From Pseudomonas anguilliseptica (GTDB lineage: Bacteria > Pseudomonadota > Gammaproteobacteria > Pseudomonadales > Pseudomonadaceae): a stretch of DNA of 64,000 bases. The stretch lies in the NCBI RefSeq assembly GCF_900105355.1, contig NZ_FNSC01000001.1, positions 3,224,001 to 3,288,000 of the forward strand, read 5' to 3'. The notes under the pieces are model-generated. The model was not told the DNA's origin and did no database searches. It saw only the letters and a program-made list of their open reading frames with translations. The translations under genes were made by a program, and so were the position numbers. Below are positions 55,741-64,000 of the stretch, piece by piece (the first letter of the stretch is position 1; each line of letters opens with the position of its first letter).

Positions 55741-56046
55741 ATGGCCATCACCTCGCTGCCCTCATCCGATGGGCAAGAGCTGACCATTCTGATTCAGGGA
55801 CGCTTCGATTTCGGTGCGCATCAGGAATTTCGCAATGCCTACGAACGCGTCAACACCACCCCGCAGCGTTACGTCGTAGACCTCAAGGACACCACCTACC
55901 TGGACAGCTCGGCGCTCGGCATGTTGTTGCTGTTGCGTGATCACGCGGGTGGCGACAGTGCGCAGATCCGTCTGCTCAACTGCAACCCGGACGTACGCAA
56001 GATCTTGGCTATCTCGAACTTCGAGCAGCTGTTCAAAATCGCCTGA
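55741..56046 (+). CDS. hsbA: STAS anti-sigma-factor antagonist, HsbA-like
   Basis: A 101-residue STAS protein. The phosphorylation loop VVDLKDTTYLDSSALGMLLL is typical; Ser56 is the likely target. Together with the next two genes it forms the set known in P. aeruginosa as HptB-HsbR-HsbA, where HsbA partners with FlgM or a cyclase depending on phosphorylation. Here the set sits inside the flagellar cluster. The symbol is assigned by analogy. Confidence 0.85.
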   Translation: MAITSLPSSDGQELTILIQGRFDFGAHQEFRNAYERVNTTPQRYVVDLKDTTYLDSSALGMLLLLRDHAGGDSAQIRLLNCNPDVRKILAISNFEQLFKIA

Positions 56047-56060
56047 TCGAGGCGCATGTC

Positions 56061-57755
56061 ATGCCAGAGCGTCTGTCCATTCTTATCGCCGAGGACAACG
56101 CGGCTGATCGCATGCTGCTGTCGACCATCGTCAGCCGTCAGGGGCATCGGGTACTGGCCGCCAGCAATGGCCTGGAAGCCGTTGCGCTGTTTGAGCAGGA
56201 GCGTCCGCAGCTGGTGCTGATGGACGCCTTGATGCCGGTCATGGACGGCTTTGAAGCCGCGCGGCGAATCAAGCAGGTGGCTGGCGAAGAGCTGGTGCCG
56301 ATCATCTTTCTGACCTCACTGACCGAAGGCGAAGCCCTGGTGCGCTGCCTGGAAGCCGGTGGTGACGACTTTCTGGCCAAGCCCTATAACCGGGTCATCC
56401 TCGAAGCCAAGATCAAGGCCATGGATCGCCTGCGTCGCCTGCAGGACACCGTGCTGCAGCAGCGCGACCTGATTGTCATGCACAACGAACACCTGCTCAA
56501 CGAGCAGCGTGTAGCCAAGGCGGTGTTCGACAAGGTCACCCATTCCGGTTGTCTGGATGCGCCGAATATCCGTTATCTGCAATCGCCCTATGCAGTGTTT
56601 AACGGCGACTTGTTACTGGCTGCGTTCAAACCGTCCGGCGGCATGCATGTGCTGTTGGGGGACTTCACCGGCCACGGCTTGCCTGCGGCGATTGGTGCGA
56701 TGCCGCTGGCTGAGGTGTTCTACGGCATGACGGCCAAGGGCTATTCGCTGGCTGAAGTGCTGCGCGAGATCAACGCCAAGCTCAAGCGCATTCTCCCGGT
56801 CGGGGTGTTTTGCTGCGCCACGGTGCTGAATATCAGTTTCCAGCGCCAGGTGGTAGAGGTGTGGAACGGTGGCCTGCCGGATGGTCATCTGCTGCGCAGC
56901 AGTGGCGAGCGCTTGCCGCTGGTATCGCGGCATTTGCCGTTGGGGGTGCTGGAGCCGACCGCATTCAACGACAAGTACGAGGTTTATCCGCTGGCGCTGG
57001 GGGATCGGGTTTTCCTGCTCTCCGATGGCGTGCTGGAGGCCTGTAACAAGCAGGGCGAGTTGTTCGGGGAGGGGCGTCTGCTTGAGGTGTTCGCTGCCAA
57101 TCGGCAGCCTACGTCGCTGTTCTCTGAGATCCAGCAGGCGCTGATCCATTTCAGTGGCGAGCAGCAGGATGACGTCAGTCTGCTTGAGGTCAGTCTGGTC
57201 GATGACACCGAGCTGAGCCGCCCGCCGCTGGCCTTCGCCGACAATGGCCAGAGCCATTCACTGGACTGGTCGGCCAGCTTCGAGTTTCGCGGAGAAACCC
57301 TGCGGCACTTCAACCCATTACCATTCCTCTTGCAGTTGCTGCTTGAGGTGCAGGGCTTGCGGCCTCAGGGCGGCACCTTGTTCAGTGTGCTGGCCGAGCT
57401 GTATTCGAATGCTCTGGAGCATGGTGTGTTGGGCCTGGACTCGGCGCTCAAGGCAAATGCCGAGGGTTTTGCCGAGTACTACCGTCAGCGCAGCGTGCGA
57501 TTGGCTGCGCTGACCGATGGGTACGTGCGCTTTCATCTGCAATTGTTGCCTGAGGGCTTGGGTGGACGGTTGATCGTTCGGGTTGAAGACAGTGGTTCGG
57601 GCTTCGATGCGCAGCTATTGCCGACAGAACCCCGCGATGCCCATAGCTTGAGCGGTCGTGGGCTGGCGCTGGTCAGGCAGTTGAGTGAGCGTTGCAGTTG
57701 GGGCGACGGCGAACCGGGGGTGCGCGTAGAGTTTTCCTGGTTGCCTGGGGCATAA
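56061..57755 (+). CDS. hsbR: Response regulator with PP2C phosphatase and HATPase domains, HsbR-like
   Basis: A 564-residue protein. A receiver domain (about 6-125; Asp55 in VLMDALMPVMDG, Lys107 in LAKPYN) is followed by a short coiled coil, a PP2C/SpoIIE phosphatase (about 180-390; LLGDFTGHGLPAAIGAMPLA) and a C-terminal ATPase domain like an anti-sigma kinase (about 410-560; LAELYSNALEHGVLG, GRGLALVRQLSERC). Such proteins both phosphorylate and dephosphorylate the partner STAS protein, controlled by phosphotransfer from an Hpt. Confidence 0.9.
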   Translation: MPERLSILIAEDNAADRMLLSTIVSRQGHRVLAASNGLEAVALFEQERPQLVLMDALMPVMDGFEAARRIKQVAGEELVPIIFLTSLTEGEALVRCLEAGGDDFLAKPYNRVILEAKIKAMDRLRRLQDTVLQQRDLIVMHNEHLLNEQRVAKAVFDKVTHSGCLDAPNIRYLQSPYAVFNGDLLLAAFKPSGGMHVLLGDFTGHGLPAAIGAMPLAEVFYGMTAKGYSLAEVLREINAKLKRILPVGVFCCATVLNISFQRQVVEVWNGGLPDGHLLRSSGERLPLVSRHLPLGVLEPTAFNDKYEVYPLALGDRVFLLSDGVLEACNKQGELFGEGRLLEVFAANRQPTSLFSEIQQALIHFSGEQQDDVSLLEVSLVDDTELSRPPLAFADNGQSHSLDWSASFEFRGETLRHFNPLPFLLQLLLEVQGLRPQGGTLFSVLAELYSNALEHGVLGLDSALKANAEGFAEYYRQRSVRLAALTDGYVRFHLQLLPEGLGGRLIVRVEDSGSGFDAQLLPTEPRDAHSLSGRGLALVRQLSERCSWGDGEPGVRVEFSWLPGA

Positions 57756-57785
57756 TCCAAGGCAACAGGCGAGGGGAGCGAGCAG

Positions 57786-58139
57786 TTGTCCGATATTCAC
57801 CTTGATAGCGCGGTATTGGCCGCTTTGCAGGACGTCATGGAAGATGAATACCCGGTTCTGCTGGATACCTTCCTAGTCGACTCCGAAGAGCGTCTGCTGG
57901 TATTGCGTCAGGCTGAGCGGGCAGCCGATGCGCAGAGCCTGCGCCTGGCAGCTCACAGCTTCAAGGGCAGCTGCAGCAATATGGGCGCGCTGATGTTGGC
58001 CGGGCTGTGCAAGCAGCTGGAGGAGGCCGGGCGGCGTGAGCAGCTGGAGCAGGCCCCTGATCTGGTTGAGCAGATCGAGCGTGAATTTGCCATCGTGCGC
58101 ATTCTTCTCAAGTCCGAGCGACAGCGTTATCGGCACTAG
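57786..58139 (+). CDS. hptB: Histidine phosphotransfer (Hpt) protein, HptB-like
   Basis: A 117-residue four-helix Hpt domain. The phosphoacceptor His57 is in LRLAAHSFKGSCSNMGALML. It starts at a TTG at 57786 with GGGGAG 8 nt upstream. It would pass phosphate from hybrid kinases to the receiver of the preceding protein. Confidence 0.9.
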   Translation: MSDIHLDSAVLAALQDVMEDEYPVLLDTFLVDSEERLLVLRQAERAADAQSLRLAAHSFKGSCSNMGALMLAGLCKQLEEAGRREQLEQAPDLVEQIEREFAIVRILLKSERQRYRH

Positions 58140-58200
58140 TCTTGCAGCTTCTGTCTCTGATTGCTGCATTTTCCCCTGCTGAACCTGCCCGCCAACAAGT

Positions 58201-58216
58201 TGGCCCGCGCCTTGCA
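58201..58216 (+). promoter_or_regulatory. Sigma-54 (RpoN) promoter of fliK
   Basis: TGGCCCGCGCCTTGCA: GG and GC are 10 bp apart; -24 (TGGCC for TGGCA) has one mismatch. About 40 bp before the fliK start. Confidence 0.75.
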
Positions 58217-58254
58217 GAACTCTCCACACGACCAACCCCGAGCGGAGAGTATCC

Positions 58255-59520
58255 ATGTCCGTTGCCCCCGATCTGCTGCTCAAGTCGGCACCTGAAGTAA
58301 AGCCCAGGACTGCTGCATCAAAGCCGCCGGAAAAACCTGCGCAGCCCAATAGAAATGAGGCTTCTAGCTTCTCTGAGGTGTATGCCAAAGAGCGTCAGGC
58401 CAAAGCGGTAGAGCGTAGTGATGCACCTGCCAAGCCTGTGCGTGAGAGCAAGGCTGACCAAGAAGAGACGCAGGAACCACAGGTGCCCGCTGCCGCAGGG
58501 CAGGCCGAGGTTGCCGATAGCGGCAAGCCTTTGCCGACTGACCCGGCAAGCGATGGCGCAGTGCTGGATCCGCTGCTGTTGCTCGGCATAACCGGCGAGA
58601 TGCCAGTGGAGGAGGTTGAAGAACTGGCGCTGGACCCCGAGCCTGCGCCACTGCTGGTTACTACCGGCAGTCTGACCAGCTCAGGCCCAGCGAGTATGAC
58701 CGAAGCCAGCTTCGATGCTGAATTGGATGCGCTTAACCAGCTGCCAGCGGTGCGCATGGCATTGGAAATGGGGGCGAAGGAAAAGGCGCTTGCCGAACAG
58801 GCTGCTGCGCCTTTGGCCCAGGCCAATCTGGCAACACAGAATGCTAGTCAGACTATGTTGGCCAGCCAGATGATGCAGGATGAGCTGCCGGTAGAGGGCG
58901 AAGCCCTGGAGCTGCCGGAATTGCAGCTCGAAGTGCTCACCGGCAAAGGCCTTGAGGCGCTGAAGGAAGGTACGGCGAATAACACACCGGAGAACTTTGT
59001 CAGCAAGCTCAATGTGCTGAGCCAGGCGATTGCTCAACAGACTCCGCTGTCCGCACGCGCGCCGGTTGTAGTTGGGCAGCCGGTGCCCATGCAGCAGGGA
59101 GGCTGGAGTGAAGCGGTGGTGGATCGGGTGATGGTGATGTCCAGTCAGAACCTCAAGTCCGCTGAGATTCAGCTCGATCCAGCTGAACTGGGCCGTTTGG
59201 AGGTGCGCATCAGTGTCAGTCAGGAGCAGAGCCAGGTGACGTTCGCCAGCCCGCATGCCGGAGTGCGCGAAGCGCTGGACGCGCAGATGCACCGTCTGCG
59301 TGAGCTGTTCGCCCAGCAGGGCATGAACCAGCTCGACGTGAACGTCTCCGATCAGTCGCTTAGCCGCGGCTGGCAAGGGCAGGAAGGTGATGGTGGCAAA
59401 GGTCGCGGCGGCTCCTCCGGTGCGTTGCTTGGCGCGGATGAGGAGCTGCATTCGAGTACTGTGGAATCTGCTCGCGCGACGTCTGTGAGTGCCCGAGGCT
59501 TGGTTGATTACTACGCCTAA
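58255..59520 (+). CDS. fliK: Flagellar hook-length control protein FliK
   Basis: A 421-residue protein. The N-terminal and central regions are rich in Ala, Glu and Pro, as expected of the ruler segment; the C-terminal domain (about 290-380) has AELGRLEVRISVSQEQSQVT and LRELFAQQGMNQLDVNVSDQ, the part that switches export specificity. It is complete; an insertion sequence begins about 10 bp after its stop. Confidence 0.92.
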   Translation: MSVAPDLLLKSAPEVKPRTAASKPPEKPAQPNRNEASSFSEVYAKERQAKAVERSDAPAKPVRESKADQEETQEPQVPAAAGQAEVADSGKPLPTDPASDGAVLDPLLLLGITGEMPVEEVEELALDPEPAPLLVTTGSLTSSGPASMTEASFDAELDALNQLPAVRMALEMGAKEKALAEQAAAPLAQANLATQNASQTMLASQMMQDELPVEGEALELPELQLEVLTGKGLEALKEGTANNTPENFVSKLNVLSQAIAQQTPLSARAPVVVGQPVPMQQGGWSEAVVDRVMVMSSQNLKSAEIQLDPAELGRLEVRISVSQEQSQVTFASPHAGVREALDAQMHRLRELFAQQGMNQLDVNVSDQSLSRGWQGQEGDGGKGRGGSSGALLGADEELHSSTVESARATSVSARGLVDYYA

Positions 59521-59530
59521 GAATCCTATA

Positions 59531-60544
59531 TGGACTCTCCCCACAAGTAGTGAGCAAAGCTTTGCTTTTGCACCTGTCGTCAGCGCGGTTGCATTCGTAT
59601 ATCCGGCCTGTTTTGGGCTCACCGCCCTGGCCACTCTGTAGTTCGCGCAGCGGGGGCCAAGCGTTCAATCGATCACGCGGATCATGATTGTTATCGGCCT
59701 TATTCCGCTGCAGGACTCGCCTGTTCCGACAGTGCTGCTGCTCACCACAACCACAAGAAAACCATCTCTCCCTTCTGATTACCCCGCCGTCAGGCGGGCT
59801 TTAGGCTTTGCCAGTTACCACTGAAACGCCGCTCATGGCACCACACGGCCCAGCAAATCCTGACCAACTTGTTGGCCAGGGCTACAGCCGCTTTGTTGTG
59901 GCCGATACGGGCTGCCGTCTCGACGGCCCAGCGTTGCAATTGGGTCAGTTTTTCCGGTGAGCGAGCCTGACAGCGCTGTGCTGCCAGCAAGGCCGCTCGC
60001 GAGCCGTGGATTAACAAGGTGCGCACATAGACGTTGCCCTGTCGGCTGATGTGACCCAACTTGCGCCGGTCGCCGCTACTGAATTCGCGTGGTGTCAGGC
60101 CCAGCCAGGCGCTGAGTTGACGACCACTGGCAAGTTGTTGCTCATGGGTTTTCACCGGCACCGGATAGATATCCTTGCAGCGCGCGGCCTCCAGCATCGC
60201 ATCACAGTCATTACGGTCGGTTTTGTTGCGGCGTCGATACGGGCGTACATAGCGCGGGTGGATCAGCTTTATCGAATGGCCCAGTGCCTGTGCCACGCGC
60301 CCCCAGTAATGGGCCGTGCCGCAAGCCTCCATCACCCACTCGACCGGCTCAGTTTGCTCCTGTATATATCGCCTGAACGCCTCTCGGTTCAGCCGCTTGC
60401 GCTGCACCACCTGGCCGGAACGGACACTCTCGGCAACTTGGTAAACGGACTTGGCCAGATCAACCGCAATTCGTTTCATCGCGCCTCTCCCTTTGTTCAG
60501 TCACCGCGGTTCTGGGTATAGAACTGTGGCGCGGGGAGAGTCCA
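59531..60544 (-). mobile_element. IS110-family (IS1111-type) element, internally deleted
   Basis: TGGACTCTCCCC at 59531 and its inverse GGGGAGAGTCCA ending at 60544 form 12-bp inverted repeats, a feature of the IS1111 subgroup. The transposase is on the minus strand and has lost its middle. About 240 bp of non-coding DNA lie downstream of the gene (59543-59789) and only about 55 bp upstream; in the IS1111 subgroup the guide (seekRNA/bridge) RNA comes from the long downstream side. Confidence 0.75.
59790..60479 (-). pseudogene. IS110-family transposase with internal deletion
   Basis: 229 residues where about 340 are usual. The RuvC-like N-terminal domain is present (MKRIAVDLAKSVYQVAESVR, KTDRNDCDAMLEAARC). 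At VPVKTHEQQ the chain jumps to LASGRQLSAWLGLTPREFSS, missing about 110 residues that normally hold the coiled-coil linker and helix-hairpin-helix. The C-terminal serine-bearing segment (VRTLLIHGSRAALLAAQRCQ) is intact. The deletion kept the frame, but the protein is unlikely to be active. Confidence 0.85.
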
Positions 60545-60563
60545 TTACAGTATTCAAAGGCTA

Positions 60564-61747
60564 GTGAGCTGTCTGTAAAATTCGTTAATCCAATGCCGGG
60601 CCAGTATACTGCGCGCTCTATCGTCATGAATTGAGCTCCCATATGGCCCGGCCAGCAGCCCCATTCTTCTTGAGTCCCAGTGATGCCGACATGCTGCAAG
60701 GCTGGTTACGCATGGGATCGCTGCCTCAGAGCATCGGCCAGCGGGCCAGAATTCTGTTGCTGCTGGCCAACGGTCTCACGCCCAAGGAGATCAGCGAGCA
60801 GCTGCAAGTCTCTGCGCCAGTGGTCTTCAAATGGCGTAAACGCTACCAGGAGACCGGTCTGGAGGGGCTGAGTGACCTGCGGCGCAGTGGAGCGCCTCGC
60901 AAGCTCAACGAAGCGAAGATCAAGGAAATCCTGACGCTGACGACCCAGCGAGTCCCGCGCGAAGCTACCCACTGGAGCCTACGGTTGATGGCCAAGTACG
61001 CTGGGGTCAGCATCTGGCAGGTCGCACAGGTGTGGGCTGCTGCCGACCTCAAGCCGCACCGGTTGAAAACCTTCAAGATCAGTAACGACCCGCACTTTGC
61101 AGACAAAGTGGTCGATGTCGTCGGGCTCTATTTGAATCCGCCCGACAACGCCCTGGTGCTATCTGTTGACGAAAAAACACAGATCCAGGCGCTGGACCGC
61201 ACACAGCCCATGCTGCCGCTCAAGCCCGGGCAGATTGAGCGGCGGACGCATGACTATAAGCGCCACGGTACGGCCAGTCTGTACGCAGCCTTTGACATCC
61301 TGACGGGTAAGGTCATCGGCCGTATCACCCAGCGGCACAGGGCCAAGGAGTTTTTGGAGTTCCTTCGACAGATCGACCGCAGCACTCCCGCCGAGCTGGA
61401 CCTGCATGTAATTCTGGACAACAGCTCGACTCACAAGACCGCTGCCGTCAGGGAATGGCTGGAGAAGCATCCCCGTTTCAAGCTGCACTTCACACCGACC
61501 AGCGCCTCGTGGCTGAACGCCGTGGAGGGCTGGTTTGCGCAACTGGAAAGACGGGCGCTTTATCGTGATGCCTTCAGCAGCGTGGCTGACCTGAGAGCGG
61601 CGATACGTCGCTTCATTGAGGCTCATAACGAACATTCGGCTAAGCCGTTCCGCTGGAACAAAACGGCTGAGTCGATTATCAGCTCCGTGCATCGAGCAAA
61701 GCTGGCTGTAATTCGGAATGAGTTATTGGATTAACCAGACAGGCCGC
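60564..61747 (+). mobile_element. IS630-family insertion sequence
   Basis: TIRs start GTGAGCTGTCTG on the left and, on the opposite strand, GCGGCCTGTCTG on the right. TA dinucleotides flank both ends (60562-60563 and 61748-61749), the target duplication of the IS630 group. It sits 19 bp from the end of the IS1111-type element. Confidence 0.82.
60643..61734 (+). CDS. IS630-family transposase
   Basis: A full-length DDE transposase of 363 residues in one frame. N-terminal helix-turn-helix with LTPKEISEQLQVSAPVVFKW, catalytic Asp in ALVLSVDEKTQIQALDRTQP, the second Asp in ELDLHVILDNSSTHKT and Glu in SWLNAVEGWFAQLERRALYR. The start is the ATG at 60643 (MARPAAPFFLSPSDAD). Likely functional. Confidence 0.93.
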   Translation: MARPAAPFFLSPSDADMLQGWLRMGSLPQSIGQRARILLLLANGLTPKEISEQLQVSAPVVFKWRKRYQETGLEGLSDLRRSGAPRKLNEAKIKEILTLTTQRVPREATHWSLRLMAKYAGVSIWQVAQVWAAADLKPHRLKTFKISNDPHFADKVVDVVGLYLNPPDNALVLSVDEKTQIQALDRTQPMLPLKPGQIERRTHDYKRHGTASLYAAFDILTGKVIGRITQRHRAKEFLEFLRQIDRSTPAELDLHVILDNSSTHKTAAVREWLEKHPRFKLHFTPTSASWLNAVEGWFAQLERRALYRDAFSSVADLRAAIRRFIEAHNEHSAKPFRWNKTAESIISSVHRAKLAVIRNELLD

Positions 61748-61881
61748 TAGAGCCATGCAAGGCGCTGCGTAGTAACAGCCTTCGGCTGGTCAAGGCAGGT
61801 GAGGAAGCGGAGTGTGCTGCTGTGCATGAGCACTACTCGTTGCACTCGCCCTTCGATCGCGCTAAGGCGCGTTAGCCGAAA

Positions 61882-61906
61882 AGCAGGCTTACCAAGCCTG
61901 CTTTTT
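61882..61906 (+). terminator. Terminator, probably the original one for fliK
   Basis: AGCAGGCTT, loop ACC, AAGCCTGCT, then TTTT. A perfect 9-bp stem. Confidence 0.85.
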
Positions 61907-61996
61907 ATGCAGTAGAGCTGACGCGCAGCTGGCTTTGATTGGGTTCTGAAGCGCTTGCTGCTGTAGTTGCATGCCCCACTGATCTAAACTGCATTT

Positions 61997-62034
61997 CGCC
62001 CGGCTCCCATTGTGTGGGAGTCGGGCGATTTTGT
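61997..62034 (+). terminator. Second terminator upstream of fliL
   Basis: A 13-bp stem with one wobble (CGCCCGGCTCCCA with TGGGAGTCGGGCG) followed by ATTTTGTTT. Confidence 0.8.
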
Positions 62035-62117
62035 TTGGGGCGTGGATTTATCTGATGCCTTGGTCGTATCACCTTGGGGTGCTACGCCACTCGTATTGAG
62101 CAGGTTTGTTAATAGAC

Positions 62118-62133
62118 TGGCATAACACTTGCT
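62118..62133 (+). promoter_or_regulatory. Sigma-54 (RpoN) promoter of fliLMN
   Basis: TGGCATAACACTTGCT: -24 GG and -12 GC 10 bp apart, near-consensus, 50 bp before fliL. It lies downstream of both insertions and both terminators, so fliLMN keep their own promoter. Confidence 0.87.
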
Positions 62134-62183
62134 CTTAACCCTTTGAAAACGGATAGAACTCCGAATAACGACGGATTATTGGC

Positions 62184-62711
62184 ATGGCTAAGAAAGAAGC
62201 AGCCCCAGCGCCGGCAAATGCCGAGGCGAAACCAGCCGGCAAAATGAAGCTGATCATTATCATCGTTATTGCTGTGTTGCTGGCTGTGGGCCTTTCCGTG
62301 GGGGGCACCTGGTTCTTTTTGAGCAAGAAGGATGGCGGCGCTGAAGAGGCCAAGGCAGAAGCCAGTGCCGAGCCTGCGGTGCCAGTCAAGCAGGCGGCGA
62401 TCTATGAAGAACTGTCACCGGCCTTCGTGGTGAATTTCACCCATCAGGGCCGCGCCCGCTATATGCAGGTCAGTGTGGCCCTGATGACCCGTGATCAGGC
62501 CGCTCTCGATGCGCTCAAGGTGCATATGCCCGTATTGCGTAACCGCCTGGTGATGTTGTTTTCCGGTCAGGACTTTGCATCTTTGATTACCCCGGTAGGC
62601 AAGGAAATGCTGCGCCAGCAGGCCACCGCCAGCGTGCAGGAACTGGCCGAAAAAGAGACCGGCAAGACGACCGTCGAGCAAGTGTTGTTCACCAACATCG
62701 TATTGCAGTAA
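62184..62711 (+). CDS. fliL: Flagellar basal-body-associated protein FliL
   Basis: A 175-residue single-pass inner-membrane protein that rings the stator. Ala/Lys-rich start, a membrane helix (about 22-46, LIIIIVIAVLLAVGLSVGG) and a periplasmic stomatin-like domain (AIYEELSPAFVVNF, YMQVSVALM). First gene of an RpoN operon. Confidence 0.95.
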   Translation: MAKKEAAPAPANAEAKPAGKMKLIIIIVIAVLLAVGLSVGGTWFFLSKKDGGAEEAKAEASAEPAVPVKQAAIYEELSPAFVVNFTHQGRARYMQVSVALMTRDQAALDALKVHMPVLRNRLVMLFSGQDFASLITPVGKEMLRQQATASVQELAEKETGKTTVEQVLFTNIVLQ

Positions 62712-62724
62712 CCGGGAGCCGAAG

Positions 62725-63696
62725 ATGGCTGTGCAAGACCTGCTTTCCCAGGATGAAATCGATGCCCTGCTGCATGGCGTCGACGATGGTTTGGTTGACA
62801 CTGAAGATGAGGCCGAGCCCGGTAGCGTCAAACAATATGACCTGACCAGCCAGGATCGTATCGTCCGTGGGCGCATGCCGACCCTGGAAATGATCAACGA
62901 GCGTTTTGCCCGTTATACCCGCATCAGCATGTTCAATCTGCTGCGTCGCTCCGCCGATGTGGCGGTGGGTGGGGTGCAGGTGATGAAGTTCGGCGAGTAC
63001 GTGCACTCGCTGTATGTGCCGACCAGTCTGAACCTGGTAAAGATGAAGCCGCTGCGTGGCACCGGTCTGTTTATTCTCGACGCCAAGCTGGTGTTCAAGC
63101 TGGTGGACAACTTCTTCGGTGGCGACGGTCGCCACGCCAAGATCGAAGGTCGCGAATTCACCCCCACCGAGCTGCGCGTCGTACGCATGGTGCTGGATCA
63201 GGCGTTTATCGACCTCAAGGAAGCCTGGCACGCGGTGATGGATATCAACTTCGAGTACGTCAACTCGGAAGTGAACCCGGCGTTGGCCAACATCGTCAGT
63301 CCCAGTGAAGTGATCGTAGTGTCCACCTTTCATATCGAACTGGACGGTGGTGGCGGCGATCTGCATATCACCATGCCGTATTCGATGATCGAACCGATCC
63401 GCGAGATGCTCGATGCAGGCTTTCAGTCCGATGTTGATGATCAAGACGAGCGTTGGATCAAGGCGCTGCGCGAAGACATTCTCGGCGTCAGCATACCGCT
63501 GGGCGCGACTGTTGCCCGTCGTCAGCTGAAGCTGCGCGATATTCTGCATATGCAGCCCGGTGACGTGATACCGGTGGAGCTGCCTGAGAGCGTAGTGCTC
63601 TGCGCCAACGGTGTGCCCTCATTCAAGGTCAAGGTGGGTGCGCACAAAGGCAAACTGGCTTTGCAGGTGCTCGGCCCCATTGAGCGGAACCGCTAA
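62725..63696 (+). CDS. fliM: Flagellar motor switch protein FliM
   Basis: A 323-residue C-ring protein. The CheY-P-binding N-terminal motif LSQDEIDALLHG is at about residues 6-17, a CheC-like middle domain follows (RISMFNLLRRSADV, LIFILDAKLVF-like LFILDAKLVFKLVDNFFGG), and a C-terminal SpoA domain (about 240-320) ends the chain. Confidence 0.97.
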   Translation: MAVQDLLSQDEIDALLHGVDDGLVDTEDEAEPGSVKQYDLTSQDRIVRGRMPTLEMINERFARYTRISMFNLLRRSADVAVGGVQVMKFGEYVHSLYVPTSLNLVKMKPLRGTGLFILDAKLVFKLVDNFFGGDGRHAKIEGREFTPTELRVVRMVLDQAFIDLKEAWHAVMDINFEYVNSEVNPALANIVSPSEVIVVSTFHIELDGGGGDLHITMPYSMIEPIREMLDAGFQSDVDDQDERWIKALREDILGVSIPLGATVARRQLKLRDILHMQPGDVIPVELPESVVLCANGVPSFKVKVGAHKGKLALQVLGPIERNR

Positions 63697-63729
63697 TCCC
63701 CCCCATTCAACGCCAGCCGAGGAAATACG

Positions 63730-64000
63730 ATGGCAGACGAAAACGAAAACGAAGCCAGCTCCCCCGAAGAACAGGCGCTTGCCGATGAGTGGGCTGCTGC
63801 ATTGTCCGAGGCCGGCGATGCCGGGCAGGACGATATCGACGCCATGCTTGCCGCCAGCGACCCAGTGCCGGCGGCGCCACGTGCGCCAATGGAAGAGTTC
63901 GACAGTGCGCCGAAGATGAACCTGCCGGTTAATCTGGATGGGCCGAATCTGGATGTGATTCTGGATATCCCGGTGTCGATCTCCATGGAAGTCGGTAGTA
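63730..64000 (+). CDS. fliN: Flagellar motor switch protein FliN, N-terminal part (runs off the window)
   Basis: The first 90 codons: an acidic N-terminal tail (MADENENEASSPEEQALADE) followed by the start of the SpoA domain (NLDVILDIPVSISMEVGS). GAGGAAA precedes the ATG at 63730. The rest lies beyond the right edge. Confidence 0.95.
   Translation, partial: MADENENEASSPEEQALADEWAAALSEAGDAGQDDIDAMLAASDPVPAAPRAPMEEFDSAPKMNLPVNLDGPNLDVILDIPVSISMEVGS

Larger units (their letters stand above)
61750..62117. other. Region between the insertion sequences and fliL
   Basis: No gene. It carries two terminators (listed) and the fliL promoter. The first terminator probably belongs to fliK and was pushed about 2.2 kb away by the insertions. 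Confidence 0.5.

Noticed and set aside
1..64000. CRISPR arrays, tRNA or rRNA genes, prophage structural genes, restriction or toxin-antitoxin systems
   Set aside because: I looked for regular spaced repeats, clover-leaf sequences and the relevant protein motifs and saw none that I could support; ygfX is the only toxin-like family and its role here is unproven.

Overview
The window reads as a piece of a Pseudomonas chromosome. The evidence is the high-GC coding style, the gene order ung / tctABC-opdH-tctDE / ygfZ / sdhE / nadB / algU-mucABCD / lepA-lepB-rnc-era-recO-pdxJ (from memory this matches other pseudomonads, including P. aeruginosa), and a flagellar fliE-to-fliN block with RpoN-type promoters. 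The species cannot be fixed from sequence alone.

Layout. (1) 1-8.4 kb is an insertion-sequence graveyard: an IS30 stub, an IS66 element without target duplication, a truncated IS5-family copy, an AT-rich foreign scrap, a second IS5 copy, a chemoreceptor gene, and a third, complete IS5 copy with TTAA duplications. (2) 8.4-24 kb is mostly core genome: an orphan periplasmic binding protein, ung, the citrate/tricarboxylate uptake locus (opdH, tctCBA and an AbrB-type permease leftwards, with the tctDE two-component system divergent), an HDOD protein, ygfZ, sdhE-ygfX and nadB. (3) 24-35 kb carries the envelope-stress operon algU-mucA-mucB-mucC-mucD, then lepA-lepB-DUF4845-rnc-era-recO-pdxJ with many 4-8 nt overlaps. 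mucA looks intact. (4) 35-49 kb has cmoAB and a run of accessory genes. Five genes within about 8 kb are damaged: lysoplasmalogenase (nonsense codon), a methylamine-utilisation-type cupredoxin (frameshift), a GGDEF/EAL protein and a DUF3034 protein (one deletion fuses their remnants), and an HDOD protein (7-bp tandem repeat expansion). The block ends with putP. (5) 49-64 kb is the flagellar basal body/export/switch region fliEFGHIJ, an HsbA-HsbR-HptB-like phosphorelay, fliK, two insertion sequences placed back to back, then fliLMN. Three good sigma-54 sites precede fliE, fliK and fliL, so the insertions need not silence fliL.

How the genes work together: OpdH-TctC-TctBA would carry tricarboxylates across both membranes under TctDE control. 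MucA/MucB restrain AlgU, and MucD is the periplasmic protease of that pathway. FliE/F/G/M/N build the MS ring and switch, FliH/I/J power export, FliK measures hook length, and the STAS/phosphatase/Hpt trio probably ties flagellar output to a biofilm/motility phosphorelay.

I did not find a convincing new defence or metabolic system. The most interesting signals are a structured intergenic repeat (near 16.7 kb and 49.2 kb) whose hairpin stems co-vary around a constant loop, a heptamer repeat that could switch an HDOD gene on and off, the deletion fusion at 44.14 kb, and an internally deleted IS1111-type element that keeps its presumed guide-RNA end.
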